DNA of 64,000 nt from positions 2,655,501 through 2,719,500 of the forward strand of contig OW203992.1 of assembly GCA_934047225.1 (NCBI GenBank), given 5' to 3'. The notes below the pieces were generated by a model. That model worked only from the letters and a program-made list of their open reading frames with translations. It did no database searches and was not told where the DNA came from. The position numbers and the translations under genes are program-made. Below are positions 1-12,361 of the stretch, in pieces; within the stretch, counting starts at the first letter, position 1; the number at the start of each line of letters is the position of its first letter. The DNA comes from Ypsolopha sequella. Its lineage: Eukaryota; Arthropoda; Insecta; Lepidoptera; Ypsolophidae.

Positions 1-1165
1 GCGTAAAGCATTGAATACCTTGAAGTTTTCTCCTTATAAGAGTATGGGTGAACAAAGATTGAGCAACTCATTTTGCATCAAGTAGAACTGAACTCTTTAA
101 CGTTACATTATTGTTCAAAATAGCGCACTTTGAGCCGCGATTGTTACGACAACCGTAATATCACGCGCTCTCCAAAAATTGCATTTTTATTATATAACTC
201 GGCCTCTGGTTGAAATAAAAACACGATTTGTTCAAATTAGCAAATTTTTCTTTAAAAAACAATTAACTAACTAAATCCTGAATTCGACACTCAAGAGAAA
301 ATCAATATAAAGTCCTAAATCTGTAAAATAAAGGTTCACAAAAGATTTTATTTACAGTAAATATATGAATCAATTGACGTGGTTTGTTCAAACTTACTTC
401 ATGATCATAATGCCGTTTTTTTTAATGATTTATTTTCTTTAGCTTGCTTAAACATTAAATACATGGAGTTTGAGTTCTCCTATTGGGTATGAAAATACCT
501 GTAGCAGGAGTCCCCGCTCTCCTATAACTAAAAATACAAAATTAAGTGATTAAACAAATCCATTATTTACAGAGGTGATTAACAAATTAATATAAATATA
601 AAAAAGAAAAGAAAGTTTAGTAAATACTAAGTATGAAAACTACAATGTATGAAAGGGTGTGTAGTTAGAGGGTATGCAAGAAAGATGTGTTAGGGTGTTT
701 ATATTTGTGTATCCTTCCTAGCCCTATGACTTTGTCTTGGGATCGGATGTAAAACGCCACTAGGTGTATGTGTATGTGAGATGTGTGTGACTATGTGTGC
801 ATATGTACATTTTATGCAATACTTAATATATGAAATTAGTATCAGTTTGTAGGTTAGAAACATAGCTTCAAAGATTTGCACACTTCTTTGACGACTTTGC
901 AAAGCTTTGAAAACACATTTGAACACACATATTGTTGCACCTGCTAGACATGCTTCGCAAACACTTTTCTCCACAGTGTGCTGGTAGACAACAAACAAGA
1001 TGAACGACGATTTCGTGGACCCAGTGTGCCTATATTATTTATGTGCATGTAACTAAATATATGGAAACGTCCGAGAAGAAGGCGCGAATGGATGTGAGAA
1101 ATGTACATACCTATACAAGTCAACAACGCTCGCGCAACTGGACTTTGCGTGAGTGTGGCAGGCTG
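1..1165. other. AT-rich sequence, no gene seen
   Basis: There are only short open readings without family resemblance. Roughly 600-800 is GT-rich on the + strand, with repeated TGTGTATG-like words. Confidence 0.5.
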
Positions 1166-1167
1166 AA

Positions 1168-1198
1168 ATGGAATCATCATCATCATCATCATCATCAT
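1168..1198. repeat. (CAT)n microsatellite
   Basis: A run of about nine CAT/ATC triplets. It produces an artificial His or Met run in short readings. Confidence 0.9.
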
Positions 1199-1356
1199 GG
1201 TGAAAAAAGAAAGGATTTTTCGAAATTCAGAATATAAGGGGGGTGAAAATTAAATGGGGTGTGAACTTTTCTGTCAAAAATACGTCCCTAACGGGTCCAC
1301 CGGGTTGTTTAGGTACCAAATCCAAGTGGACGAAGTCACGGGCGTTCTCTAGTCTA
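1199..1356 (+). mobile_element. Helitron-like non-autonomous tail
   Basis: The segment ends AAGTGGACGAAGTCACGGGC followed by GTTCTCTAGTC. This resembles the GC-rich hairpin plus CTAGT terminus of abundant lepidopteran Helitron-like repeats. A related copy ends at 60317 (GCGGACGAAGTCGCAGGC then GTTTTCTAGT). The 5' limit is uncertain. Confidence 0.5.
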
Positions 1357-2560
1357 TCGTAGACACATATTTATTTAATAAGTATGTACTTTATTTGTAC
1401 GGCTTCATAAAAACTGTACTAGACTTCAGTTACCACATAAATGGATCAATCTAGGTTGAAAACTTACATTACAGGATACCTTATTTTACAAATTGTGCAG
1501 AACCTTTGTTACGAGTATATGTGTATATTTGAAGCAAAAATAAACTCAAGAGTCTTAGCTTTCCACCATTCACAGTGCCGCTTTCTGGCGACCCTGCTAT
1601 TTGCCAATTATGCTTTCAAATCAAACGTGAATAGATGCTCAAGACCCAAAAAGAAACATTGCATGAAATAAAATCAATATTCATTATGTTTGTAAAAAAA
1701 TGTTTGCAAACGCAAAACCCTTCTAGCAGCTGCTAGCAGAAGTGGCAGTTGACCCGGAAAATGTTAAAGCAACTCATAGGTCATATTTTAATATCAACTC
1801 ATATTTTAAACTTTTCTGGAGGGGGTTGAACCCCCAAACCCCCCTCGCTACGCCCATGTACCAGCTGGTGTTATAATTTAAGGTAAGATAGATTTGCCGA
1901 GTTTGTTTCAATACAACCATTAGTTTGGATTCCATACGACAAGAATAGCTTTAACTAAAACAAACAGTATCAGTGATGAGTAGGGTCGTCTCTCTGTCCG
2001 TCTATCTGTCACACGGTCAGCTGATGTGAGTTATGTCCCTCGGTTTAATGTCTCTAAAGAGGCTCTTTACCTGTATAATGTGAGATAAAAATATAACAAT
2101 AGAAATGTATTGTTACATTGGACAATTTCATCCATTAGTAAGGAAACGGGATAAGTATTGGAGATTGTGATTTCTTTGTTGTATTTGGCTCAAAGATTTG
2201 CGTTGTTATGGCTGTAGTACGTTGGACAGCGCTAGGGTGCTGGTAAAAATGTTGTATGTCATCATTATTTGATAATATTTTTCACGTATTTTTTGTTAGG
2301 TGCCTCATGAATTGCCCGAGGTCATCGAAACTTGAGGTAAATTTGAAAAAATCTCTTATTATATGTTTTTTTCCTAGTATAAGTTTGTTTAATGTGTTTC
2401 GTGTACAATAAAGAATAAATAATTTTAGTGTACACTCGAAATAATAAAACTACTATAAAATTAAAGTGCAACTTGAGTATTTTCCAAAAATAAAATAAAA
2501 TAAACAGTTAATGAATGCATTACTCTGCATCGTGGACGTTCTCTGAATAGTTTTGTAGCA
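1357..2560. other. no gene seen; one C-rich hairpin
   Basis: AT-rich sequence. At about 1820-1855 a GGGGGTTGAACCCCC hairpin followed by CCCCCCTCGCTACGCCCATG resembles a common arthropod repeat end. Nothing else is recognisable. Confidence 0.4.
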
Positions 2561-2564
2561 TTTC

Positions 2565-2690
2565 GCACGTTCGTAGTTCGTAGCCGCATTTGTAGCGAGC
2601 GAGTTGCTGCTACGAGCATATATACCTGAACGCTACGAGCTTTCGTAGACGATCGAGCGTACCGCTGCATATACTACGCTAATGTCTGCA
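2565..2690. repeat. TACG-rich repeat fragment
   Basis: The words CGTAGC, GCTACG and GCTACGAG occur many times in both orientations. The same word-rich composition recurs at 16495-16560, 22150-22350 and 36235-36375, so this is probably a dispersed fold-back family. Confidence 0.45.
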
Positions 2691-2695
2691 GCATA

Positions 2696-2948
2696 TTAAA
2701 GGGGGAACGATTTCGTGTCCGCTACGAAATGCACAACTTACGATGTTTCTATTTATTTTTAATTAAGGTTATAAATGAATGGGCACACAAGTTTAAAACA
2801 CGCTTTTAAGTTCGTGTGAATCATTTACAATACAATGCATAAAATAACACGATTTTGCCTGAAGAGCCTAACTGATTAAACTATGTATTAATTCAAAAAT
2901 AAGAACGACTTGTGCGTTTCGTAGCGGATACGAATCGTTTCCCCTTAA
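2696..2948. mobile_element. piggyBac-type MITE with TTAA ends
   Basis: TTAA at 2696-2699 and 2945-2948 flank terminal inverted repeats of about 37 bp: AGGGGGAACGATTTCGTGTC at the left, and GGGGAAACGATTCGTATCCG as the complement of the right. Duplicated TTAA is the target signature of piggyBac superfamily elements. The 250-bp interior has no coding sequence, so it is non-autonomous. Confidence 0.75.
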
Positions 2949-3169
2949 TATAACGGGTGTATTACGGGACGAACTGGATAAGTATAGTGGACCAGGGGCT
3001 CTACCGCGTAATTCTCGTTTGTATCAACTTCAAGCAAATGCATGCGAAATTCAACGCGTGCAAAAGAGATGGCATGTTAGGCGGGCGTCATCGCACGCAC
3101 GTCAAACTTCAATCTCAAGTTGATGTTGATGAAAATGAGAATTACGCGGTAGACCCACTGATGCCTTAT

Positions 3170-3290
3170 TGTATAACTTCAACATCTATCGCTATTGCTT
3201 TCAAAAGTACGCGTGATTGGCTAGAAGTGATGAGTCACGTCATTTCTAGCCAATGACGTTACCTTTTAAAGCAATAGCGATAGCCGATTT
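3170..3290. repeat. fold-back around GATTGGCTAGAA
   Basis: ATCGCTATTGCTTTCAAAAG ... TTTTAAAGCAATAGCGATAG form an inverted repeat with ACGCGTGATTGGCTAGAAGT opposite ATTTCTAGCCAATGACG. A one-armed relative lies at 32315-32375. Confidence 0.65.
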
Positions 3291-3299
3291 CATGACTAT

Positions 3300-4030
3300 T
3301 TCCTTACACAATCGCAATCGCAACAGTATGGACTCCATTAAAAAAAAACTTTATGTGAAAAAGACATTCAAAATTTTATAAAAAATTTTATAAAAATTTC
3401 ATAAAAAATATTAGTTCAGTTTCTAAAAGTGAAAAAAAAAATTTTTTTTTGGCGCTATGTTGAAATAGTGACAATGTTTGCTTTCTTCTGCTGAATGAAA
3501 TTTATCAGTTAATGTAAGTTTTTATGTTTTTTAAAATGAATGAATTGCAGAAGTATTAGTGTCATTCTGAATAATTTAAACTATTTTTTGAAATTCAGTC
3601 TTATATCTTCAGCAATTGAGTCTTTGGAAACTCAAATTATTCGTTACGAATATTATTTGTACTGCTCGGAGTTGGTACGATTGGTTGGATAAAGATAGAT
3701 GTATCATCTGTAGATTTTAGTTCATTTTCAAAGATCTCGACAGCATGCTCAACGCTGTAAGTTATATTTAAAAAGAGTCTTTGGGTATTTTGTTGCCAAG
3801 TGACAATATATCGTTTTCAGACAAACGTAATGAAGGTTTGATGATCAGATATACTCACGCTCAACACCATACAAATGCTTGCAAAATTAATCGCCATTCA
3901 TAACTTCACAATGCTATTTCGCTCTTTTGTAGTAGTAAACAAGCCGTTTTGTCCACTATGTTAGTTTTAGTCAAGTATAACAATTAGCCTGTAGGATATG
4001 GCCCATGTCTTGGCCGAAATGCCCTGGGCT
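3300..4030. other. no gene seen
   Basis: AT-rich, no family-like reading on either strand. Confidence 0.45.
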
Positions 4031-5472
4031 TTAAGGTTAAACGTCAGTCGCTTAGTGCAAAGTGCATAACTTTGTTTTCACACCACCTGCTCGACAATGT
4101 CCAATTTCATATCATGCAACCTCAACGGAAAGTAACGCATTATATCTCAAGGGATATAAAGTTATATGAAAATCCCTAGGGATTAAAGTGATTTAAATTT
4201 GGAACGTCAAATTCGTGTGGAAACTCGTGGAAAACAAATGCCCATATGGGATTGTAAACAGGTTTGTTCGAAAATCGAACTGGCCACCATAAGCAGAATT
4301 CAACAAAAAGAAAAAAAACGTTTACAAAGAATGTGAAACAAAAGACGGTGTTTGGTGCTGTGATTGTCAGTGAATTTTATTGAATTATTAATGTTGATAA
4401 AAAATGTCGAGCTTTTTATTGTCTCGCAGAAGGTGTGAAAAGTAGAGTATGCTCCTCTGGAATAAAGCCTGTCTTTGTCTTGGGCAGCTTGAACCCCTCG
4501 TTTTACTCAGGACTCTATACAACTCACTCGCTACGCTCAGGAGTTAACTCTAGAGTCCCTCGTTACGCTCAGGGTTCAATAAGCCGCCCGTGACGTAAGA
4601 CACTGCTTTATTCTCTTAGTGCATAATCTACTTTTATCTTGTTTAGAAATTTAAAATTGAAAAGCATTTTCATCTGTGGCAATTGACGCCAATAGTTCAG
4701 TATTAGTGAGGTTTATGAAGCAAGAGTTTGAAATTGTATACATATTTAGTCATGATCATTAGCTTTAATGTTCATTTTATTTTCGTTTTAATTTAATTTT
4801 AATTTTCGTTTTAATTAAATAATATTTTTTTATTGAATGACCTTCACTTTGTAAATATCTATTGTAAATAATTTTACTTCAATTGTTAGAATAAGTTTCT
4901 GTTAATTTAAATATATTATATTATTATTGTAAATTATTTTGTTTCATAAATTTTGATAAATTTGATGTAAACATAATTAATATTTTCTTATAAATTCAAC
5001 CAATAATTTGTAACGCAAATTTTAAGTAATTTGCTGTATACACATATTATTATAATTTTTTTTTACTATGTATCCTGATTGTATTGCATGCTGTGTTCAC
5101 CTTTAATTGTCTAGGCATATAACTAAAAATGTATATTTAATTTTACAATGTATTTACTTATGTACTAGATGTTGGTGTTCCTAATAAATAAAAATCTAAA
5201 ATCTAAATCTTCTCCAAACCAACTTAAAATGCTTTTTTAACCTTGTACGGACAAGATTTTTCGAAAAAAGAAAGAACATACTTGACTAATTGTGCATTCA
5301 ATTTTAAACTCATCCTTTATAAACCTCACTTATCCTGAACTATTGGCGTCAACTGCCACATACCTAAATTCTAAATTTCACATACCAAAATGTTTTCAAT
5401 TTTTAACTTCTGAACAAGAAATACAAAGTTAAGTTATGCACTTTGCGCTAAGCGACTGACATTTAACCTTAA
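4031..5472. mobile_element. diverged fold-back element with insertions
   Basis: The left end (TTAAGGTTAAACGTCAGTCG then CTTAGTGCAAAGTGCATAAC) is the complement of the right end around 5432-5472. Further in, GGCAATTGACGCCAATAGTT (about 4678) is the complement of the sequence around 5337-5358. The left arm is interrupted by about 540 bp that includes a second fold-back at 4445-4625. An AATAAATAAAAATCTAAAAT tail near 5182 suggests an inserted non-LTR 3' end. Confidence 0.55.
4445..4625. repeat. nested palindrome with GCTTTATTC arms
   Basis: GGAATAAAGC at the left pairs with GCTTTATTCTC at the right. TTGAACCCCTCG pairs with the CAGGGTTCAATAAGCC region, and CTCACTCGCTACGCTCAGGA lies near the centre. 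Confidence 0.5.
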
Positions 5473-5699
5473 GGCGATATGCGAAAAAAATACAAGTGTT
5501 TCTTTTCTGTGTATTTTATGAAATACACGGAATATTTTAATAAATTTCAGATATATGCATTTTGACTATATATAGGTAATCTAGGGTTTTGAAATTGGAA
5601 AACATGTTTGGATAAATTTTCTTCGATAGAAATAATTGTTGAAATGAGGTCTTCAAACACACTTTTTCTCCTCGTTTGACGAATAGGAACCATATACAG

Positions 5700-5900
5700 A
5701 ATTCAAACATATTTTATTAGGTGTGTTTCAACAATATCTAGAGACTTGACATTTGAAATTTTGCTAGCTATTTTAGTTTTTTTAATAAAAATATAAAACC
5801 AACTTTTTTCCCTTTTGCCCTGAACCCGTTCCTCTCGCACTGCGCGATGTTTCGCTTGGAGTAACAGTGACAAAAATAAAATTTGCATAGCCTCTTAAAG
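5700..5900 (-). repeat. dispersed repeat, copy 1
   Basis: The segment with CGCACTGCGCGATGTTTCGC then ATTTGCATAGCCTCTTAA recurs at 19196-19315 and, more diverged, at 46805-46920. All three share the order polyT/CCC-rich, TCGCACTG, TTTTTCGC, AGTGACAG. No coding function is apparent, and orientation is arbitrary. Confidence 0.6.
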
Positions 5901-6795
5901 TGAACGTGCTCACTGCTAACTACAAAATCTGGAGTGGTTCGGTCAAGCTCCGGGCCAAAATCAACTGGATATTGTAATATCGCGGTATATTACTGACATG
6001 CTTAGAAATTGAACCACAAGCTCTGACTAATATATGTTTAATAATAATTGTATACGTTAGTTTTACTTATAATTATAACGAAGAATTCTACAAAGTACTC
6101 TACATTAATTAAAAATAAAGACTTCAGAAAGTAGTTTTCATAATTGCCACGATTAATTATGCAATACTTTTCACACCAAATAAAGTGACTTTCACAGTGT
6201 AATTTACTTTTATTTAAGTATTCCCATTTGTCGCGAAATTACCCCTATTCTTCGTATAACTCGCCCGCTCCAGCAAAATATGCGCAGTTTTATATTTCTT
6301 ACAGGGGCCAAGATAAATATTTGCTGCTCTTATACAGGACTGGTCTTTGTTCTTGACTATAGCGAATAAGAACTGTTACTTAGTGCTACAGTTTTAATTA
6401 TTTGTTTCAATAATGAGAAGGCTGGAATAATGAAAAATACTACATTCAGCTAATGCATTTGTCATTGGATCCTACCGAAACGTTTTGTTCTTGCATTTAT
6501 CCGCAAATTGTTTGTTTTCTTTTTAAGCATATTATACTATAAAGTGAAATACATTTACTACTAAGTAACGCCTAGTGAAGAAAACTTTTTCCATTGGTAT
6601 CTTTATTAAATATGTAACTCATATTATTAGGTATTTACCTATGAAATTGCCATTTTCTATAGAGAATTTGAAAGAAATTCAATTTTAAGTACTAACATTT
6701 TTGCATTTTTTTTAAGAATGACAAATCCAAATTATGTAGTTTCTTTTGTGTATGAATGAGACAACATTAAGCTAACAGTAACATTCATTTAATTT
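5901..6795. other. no gene seen
   Basis: AT-rich; no recognisable element. Confidence 0.4.
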
Positions 6796-7914
6796 TTGAA
6801 AAGAGTCAGCTGTAAAAAATTATTACGAATCTTATCATGGAGACGGATGGCATTTGGGACGAACTGTTTTTGGAAGTTTAATTTTGGTTACCAAGCCACC
6901 TTACCAGTACGGTTGGGTGGTTTGGGAATTAGAAAAATTTCAAGTGTGGCCCTTCCCGCGTTTCTGTCTTCAATCCACAGCACACGAGACCTCTTCGGTA
7001 GTATAATAAACCCGTCACTTGGTGACGTTGAGGTCTCGGGCTTGGATGAGGCCAGAAACGCCTGGAAATCAGCGTGCCGTAATGAAAATTACCCCATTAC
7101 CCCATCCTCACAGAGGCTATGGGATGAGCCCCTCTGTAAACGGGTACAGGAAAACCTCTTGGAAACATCATCTACCCCAGCAGACAGGGCTTGTCTCCTG
7201 GCCTCCAGAGAGCGTGAGTCGGGATACTGGCTGATGGCGATCCCATCCAGCAACATCGGTACCCTTTTGGATAGACACACCCTGAGCCTTGCCTGCGGCC
7301 TGCGGCTTGGCTCAAAACTTAACGAGCCCCACCGTTGCCGTTGTGGAGAAGGCGTCGGCCAACACGGGCACCATGGTCTGTCTTGTAAATTCAGCGCTGG
7401 ACGACTCTCACGCCACGCCAGCCTCAATGACGTCATCCGCCGGGCCCTTGTCAGCGCTTACGTACCAGCCACATTAGAACCAAAGGGCATAATTCGCACC
7501 GATGGCAAGCGGCCCGATGGGATGACGCTCCTGGCATGGAAAAATGGTAGGTCGCTTGTATGGGATGCGACTTGCGTGGACACTCTCGCCCCGTCCCACC
7601 TACGAGCTACCTCAGCCAAGGCTGGCGCGGCTGCGGAATCAGCTGAAAACCTGAAGCGGCGCAGATATGTGGCCCTCGGAGAGGGCTACATGTTTGCGCC
7701 GTTCGGTGTTGAAACCCTTGGACCATGGGGCCCGGCCGCACGGCAACTTTTTAAAGAATTGTCGGCACGCCTGGTCGACGCCTCTGGTGACCCAAGGGCT
7801 GGAGCTTACCTCGGTCAGAGGATCAGCTTAGCGATCCAACGAGGTAACGCTGCCAGCGTCTTGGGTACCCTCCCCAACGGCGACGATTTAAAAAACATTT
7901 TTTATTTAATATAG
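6796..7914 (+). pseudogene. 5'-truncated retroelement polyprotein C-terminus (RT thumb to nuclease-like domain)
   Basis: This is a 372-codon reading without an ATG start; TAA at 6790-6792 precedes TTG. Residues 33-46 (QATLPVRLGGLGIR) match the end of the reverse-transcriptase region of a widespread group of arthropod and cnidarian retroelements. Residues 181-197 hold C-x-C-x8-H-H-x3-C, a zinc-knuckle-like cluster. Residues 239-257 (RPDG...VWDATCVD) and the end QRISLAIQRGNAAS are typical of the same group. The Cys/His cluster followed by R-P-D and D resembles the restriction-like endonuclease arrangement of R2-type elements, but that link is inference. The polymerase core is absent, so the copy cannot transpose itself. 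It is GC-rich compared with its surroundings. A second 3' fragment lies at 11488-11780 on the opposite strand. Confidence 0.75.
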
Positions 7915-9890
7915 GCATTATATTTGTTAATAATTTTAATTTAGATTAAGTTTAGTTTTTAATCTAATTTATTGTAAATACATTTATTTTGGTTATTAAA
8001 CTGACATTAAAACAAAATTTAATACGTCGACGTAAAAACTTGACATCAACTTTCAAGCATAAACCAATCAATTGAAATAGCTATTAAATTACAGGAATTA
8101 TGAATTCATGAATATGTACGAAAATTTCGGCAATTTCATAGGTAAAGATCTATTATATATTGAGCGTTGAACTTGAACATGTAAGGAGAGAGAAACAATG
8201 ATTTCCTCAACTATGCTCGGAAATATTTGCTTTTTTTAGAAAACGAACACGCGAGTTGATTTGTTTTAGTTTTATATTATAAACCTTACGAATTTTTTCT
8301 CGCTACGATAAACTTTATAATTTCTTACAATTGTATAGAAGTTTTAACCTGTATCCCTTCGTATGGTATAAAATAGCGTACTAGAAAAAGGAATATCTCT
8401 TTGGTCCTTTGGTTTTAAATCGTAGAATGGAAATACAATGAAATTTCTCGAACTCGCCCGCAGTTCAGTCATACATACTCAAAGAGAGCAGAGCGGGGCT
8501 CAGTGACATTTGAATGAGCGTTTTTTCTTATGTCAAATTTAGTGTTACATAAGATTCCTAGATGGCACTGTCGTATTCTTTAGCAACAGAATCAAAGACA
8601 AAATTTGCACCGATTCTAAACAAACAAAATACAACTTTGACGTTGATTGCTACGAAACACATTTTATCTATGGTGACATGGACAGCGCCATCTGGAAAAA
8701 AGCTAAGGAACAAAGAAAAAAAAAACAACGAGAAAAACGCTCATTTTTTGCGCCGTTATATCAAAGCACTCTCGAAACACGGGACCAAGGACAAATGACA
8801 CACAGCCAGTCTCAATAAAACAAACAGTCAACATACTTTTAAAATGTCTATAGACAGCAAACTGGGTTCATTGTGCGTAAAACTATCTTATCGTTTTATA
8901 CATACTTTTATCTATTCCTTTTCTGCAATAAGGTAACGAGTAACATCAAAAACCGTTTTATAAGTACGCAATGCTGCGCTGTGATTGGCTAAATTTATTA
9001 TAACACCGCTAGCGAACCAATCACAAGCGATAATTAAGCCACGCCTTCTTTATCATGACGAGTGTTCTTTTTTCTCATTTCTTTTGAAATTATTTTTGAT
9101 GGTCGTAGATAAAATGAATTCTTCCACGTAGTCAAACTATTTTGTCAAACTGATTTGACCACGTGGAATTATCTTTTCACATAGTCAAACTAGTAAAATG
9201 ATCCACACTATATATTCTTATTTATTATCAAATTGTTTAAAGTACAGTCACTGTTTTGATTAGGATCAGACTTTTGCTTTCTTTATATGTTATGTGAAAC
9301 TGGACATCATTAGACATTGGTACACTCGTATAAGCCTATTACGGAACTCACTTCGTTCGTTTTGTAAAAAAGCACTCATGTCCCATGATCTCACATAGAT
9401 AAGATAGGAAATTAGCGTCTGTGATAGCGTGGAGATAAATGGCTCACCGCCTAATTTTTAGTAGATTGTTATAATGGAAAGGAAGGTAAGTCATCACTTA
9501 CACCCTAGTGCAATACTCTATTTTTCATCACTCATAATGCGAGGAAATAAAAAACAACTAACAAAAAGCACACTTTCCAACAAAAATTTTACTTTCTCCT
9601 CAGTCCGCCACTTGATAAAATCGTCATAGGTTTTCAAACATCTCTCTTTTGAAATCGGAGGTAACAGGTAATGCGATTTTCTTGCTGGCCAGTGCGATCG
9701 TTTTAAAAAGAGAAGCAATTTATTGTGTCACTTTTAAGCGTCTCGCCGGGGTCTTGTCTCGAATATGAGGTCTTGTCCCAAAAAACAAAGAAAGGAGCCT
9801 CGTTTGATTTTCAAATTTAGACTTTTCTCCCTATGGTTGTAAATCGCACTTACCTCCGCATATCGAGTTAAATACAACTTGTTTTCAGAC
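7915..9890. other. retroelement 3' UTR then AT-rich sequence
   Basis: The first 80 bp (7915-7995) are an AT-rich 3' UTR of the preceding element. After that no gene is seen. A small fold-back (TCCACGTAGTCAAACT ... TTTGACCACGTGGAAT) lies at 9120-9168. Confidence 0.45.
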
Positions 9891-9894
9891 AATT

Positions 9895-9975
9895 AGTGAT
9901 GAAAATGAAGAAAACCTGCTTCCTGCGAAATTGAAGGAAAAGTATATCCGAGTTTCATTGCCTCACATTGTTTGA
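9895..9975 (+). pseudogene. short tyrosine-recombinase-like fragment
   Basis: GAAAACCTGCTTCCTGCGAA and AAGGAAAAGTATATCCGAG encode ENLLPAKLKEKYIRV. This parallels ENLLPAKSKEKYVKV in the fold-back at 14991-16088. The reading is lost soon after. It is an independent relic of the same gene family. Confidence 0.5.
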
Positions 9976-10027
9976 GAAAAACACTATATTCCTCGGTGAA
10001 AACGGGAATTGTCTGACTCATATTATA

Positions 10028-10586
10028 CAGTGTGTCCCTCGTACAAGTGCACATCCAAAAAGGGGTGAAACTAGACCTTATTTTATCGACAAAAAATTAT
10101 TTTTTTTTTTTTAGAAAATCTTGGTTTTTTTAATTTACGTTTGGTCTATCGCGAGTAATGCAATGAAATAAAACTGTAATAATCCTTAAGAATAGACATT
10201 GCATACCAAATCAAAAACAAAACATAATCAACTACCATTACCATAAAAATAAAAGATTATTTTTTTAATTTTTCCGTCTTTATTTTCAGCAATAACCAAT
10301 TTTTTCAAAATAATGTCCCCGTTTCACTACATTTTTATTCCTATTTATCATTGCCTATTCCATTATCTTTCTAACAAAAAAAAAAATACAACGTTCTATC
10401 ATAAATACAAGATTTTCTACGAGCGGTTAACCAAAGGCACTGCGCTTTCGTCCCATACAGAGATACCCAGGTGGAATATTTTTTCAAGATTAAAAAAAAA
10501 AAAAAAATCTTTTCTTTGTTTTTGTCGATATAATTAGATCTAGTTTCACCCACTTTCGGATGTGCACTTGTACGAGTGACACACTG
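10028..10586. mobile_element. TA-flanked MITE with about 50-bp inverted repeats
   Basis: CAGTGTGTCCCTCGTACAAG at the left is the complement of CTTGTACGAGTGACACACTG at the right, extending inward through TGCACATCC and GTGAAACTAGA. Dinucleotide TA flanks both ends (10026-10027 and 10587-10588), as for Tc1/mariner-type insertion. The interior is AT-rich without coding capacity. One detached end occurs at 19131-19182. Confidence 0.8.
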
Positions 10587-10589
10587 TAT

Positions 10590-11487
10590 ATGTAGCGTCA
10601 GATAATTCCCTACTTTTCAGGTCTCAGCAATAATGTACTATTAAATTTCAAAAAGTTACAGTAATATTGTTCGTTAACTTTTCTGGTCACTCTGTTCCAG
10701 TGTACAGTCACCTAAAAGGTATAAGTTACGTACTTTGCTCGAATCTTGAAATGTTAATCTCTTCTAACTAGAACTAATTTCGTCAACAATAAACATTTGC
10801 TACTGTTTCGTTTATACCGATAACGACAAGCTAAAACAATTGTAACTTGAAATTCCGCAAGTATCTTTAAAAGGCTTCAAAACTTCTGAGAAAGTCTCGT
10901 GCTCAATTGTAATTAAAAACAATTTATTTCGAAAAAGCAACAACAACTTGAAAATAAAAGTAATTATATTTTTATTTTGAAACACCGCTTAGTGGTTTTC
11001 GGGTAAAACGTTATTCCCAAGTTTTCCTGTCCCCCTAGCACGCACACCGCTACTTGCGCTGCCACGAATACCACGAAAGATCAGTCTATTGGAAAGTTCA
11101 GTACAGTATGGCTAAACATATTATAATGCACATAGGAGTCTTCGCCACTCTTCGGCAAAGATCGTATTTCTAAGCGCTCGAAAGAGGATAATTATATCTA
11201 CATACTTTTTTAATAACTTACTAACTAAAAATGGGTCTATACAATGCCACGAGAGATAGTGCACGGTTCGGTCACCTAAAGAAAACTGCTAAAAGTGACA
11301 CACTTTATAAAGTTCTAAGAAAAAATTACTTCTATCTCTCTTTGTCTGATGTACAAGTTTTATTGAATAAAATAATACTTAAATAACAATCAAACACTTA
11401 AAAATCTACCTACAAAATAAAACTTAACTAAAACAAAACATTTACCTAAATAAAACCCTTATAAAACCTATACCTTATAAAAATAAA
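10590..11487. other. no gene seen; 3' UTR of the fragment that follows
   Basis: AT-rich. Roughly 11340-11487 is probably the 3' UTR of the minus-strand retroelement fragment at 11488-11780. Confidence 0.4.
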
Positions 11488-11780
11488 CTAAACTAAATAA
11501 AAAATCCTATCTAGATCGCCACCGTCATGTGGAAGGGTACCTAGAAGGCTGGCAGCGTTTCCTCTTTGAATGGCCAGACTGATTCTCTTTTATGTTTCTA
11601 AATGCAAGTGCAAGTGATTGGACTGAGAATACAAAAACTGGCGAAGATTTCTTTGTGAATATTTCTTTAGCAGATCTGTAGCTCATGTTAGGCGTGCAGG
11701 TATTGATGACGTCAGCAGCGGGCACGTGTGACCTGCCCTGATATAGCCCGAAACCGGCCTCTGAAAGGAAAAGGAGCACG
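11488..11780 (-). pseudogene. second 3' fragment of the 6.8-kb retroelement family
   Basis: On the minus strand the codons from 11586 to 11488 read RISLAIQRGNAASLLGTLP, then HDGGDLDRIFYLV and a TAG stop. This is nearly the same C-terminus as the copy at 6796-7914 (RISLAIQRGNAASVLGTLP ... DDLKNIFYLI). Upstream the frame is broken by TAA and indels, with only weak similarity (YRSAKEIFTK). It is a 5'-truncated, decayed copy. Confidence 0.75.
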
Positions 11781-12361
11781 GGAGGTCCTTGACGTCACGG
11801 ATAAAGTTAGATTGCCCATAGGTATTTATGAGAGCTTTGTATATAATCTAGCTATTCGACAAAAAAAAAATTGATTGTTTTTTGGCAAGGAAGTTTCAAT
11901 TTATTGCAGTTTTTTTTTTAGTCTGAACAAGAAAACCCAAGACAGCTGCCCAGTCTGGGGGTTGTGAATGATTTGGCTGTTTAAAAGTTGTATTAAAAAA
12001 AGTTACCTAAGGCTGCTTGACATTTGTAAGTGGTTTATTAGTTTTTATCTTTAGTAATTGACAAAAAGGTTTTATCTTCTTCTAAAAGAACCAAGTACCT
12101 ACAAGCCAGACCCAAAATTGCAATTTTAGGTATTTAATCCTGGTGGCTCGTTTACATAAATAATTTATTACAACTAGTTCAAATTCAAATGTCTTTATTT
12201 GATAGCTAAAATTCACATTTAGATTTAAAAAAACGTACTGTATAGTCCCCTATCTACCAAAAGTCCTAACCAACTGCTTCTTTTTCAGCATGTGTTAGGT
12301 TTCCATAGAATAACTACTACTGTGATAAATCGGGGCTTGTCCAACTAAAGTTACTCTGGAG
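11781..12361. other. AT-rich, minus-strand retroelement tail likely
   Basis: GTTCAAATTCAAATGTCTTT at 12178-12197 is the complement of an AATAAAGACATTTGAATTTG type tail common at non-LTR 3' ends. No coding part is seen. Confidence 0.4.

Noticed and set aside
1043..1237. Protein with an eight-histidine run
   Set aside because: The His run comes from the (CAT)n microsatellite; no other coding signal.
7089..7477. Extra ORFs within the 6.8-kb retroelement fragment
   Set aside because: Shadows of the GC-rich main reading in other frames.
11525..11779. 84-codon minus-strand gene
   Set aside because: It is the wrong frame for most of a decayed retroelement end whose correct frame gives RISLAIQRGNAAS.
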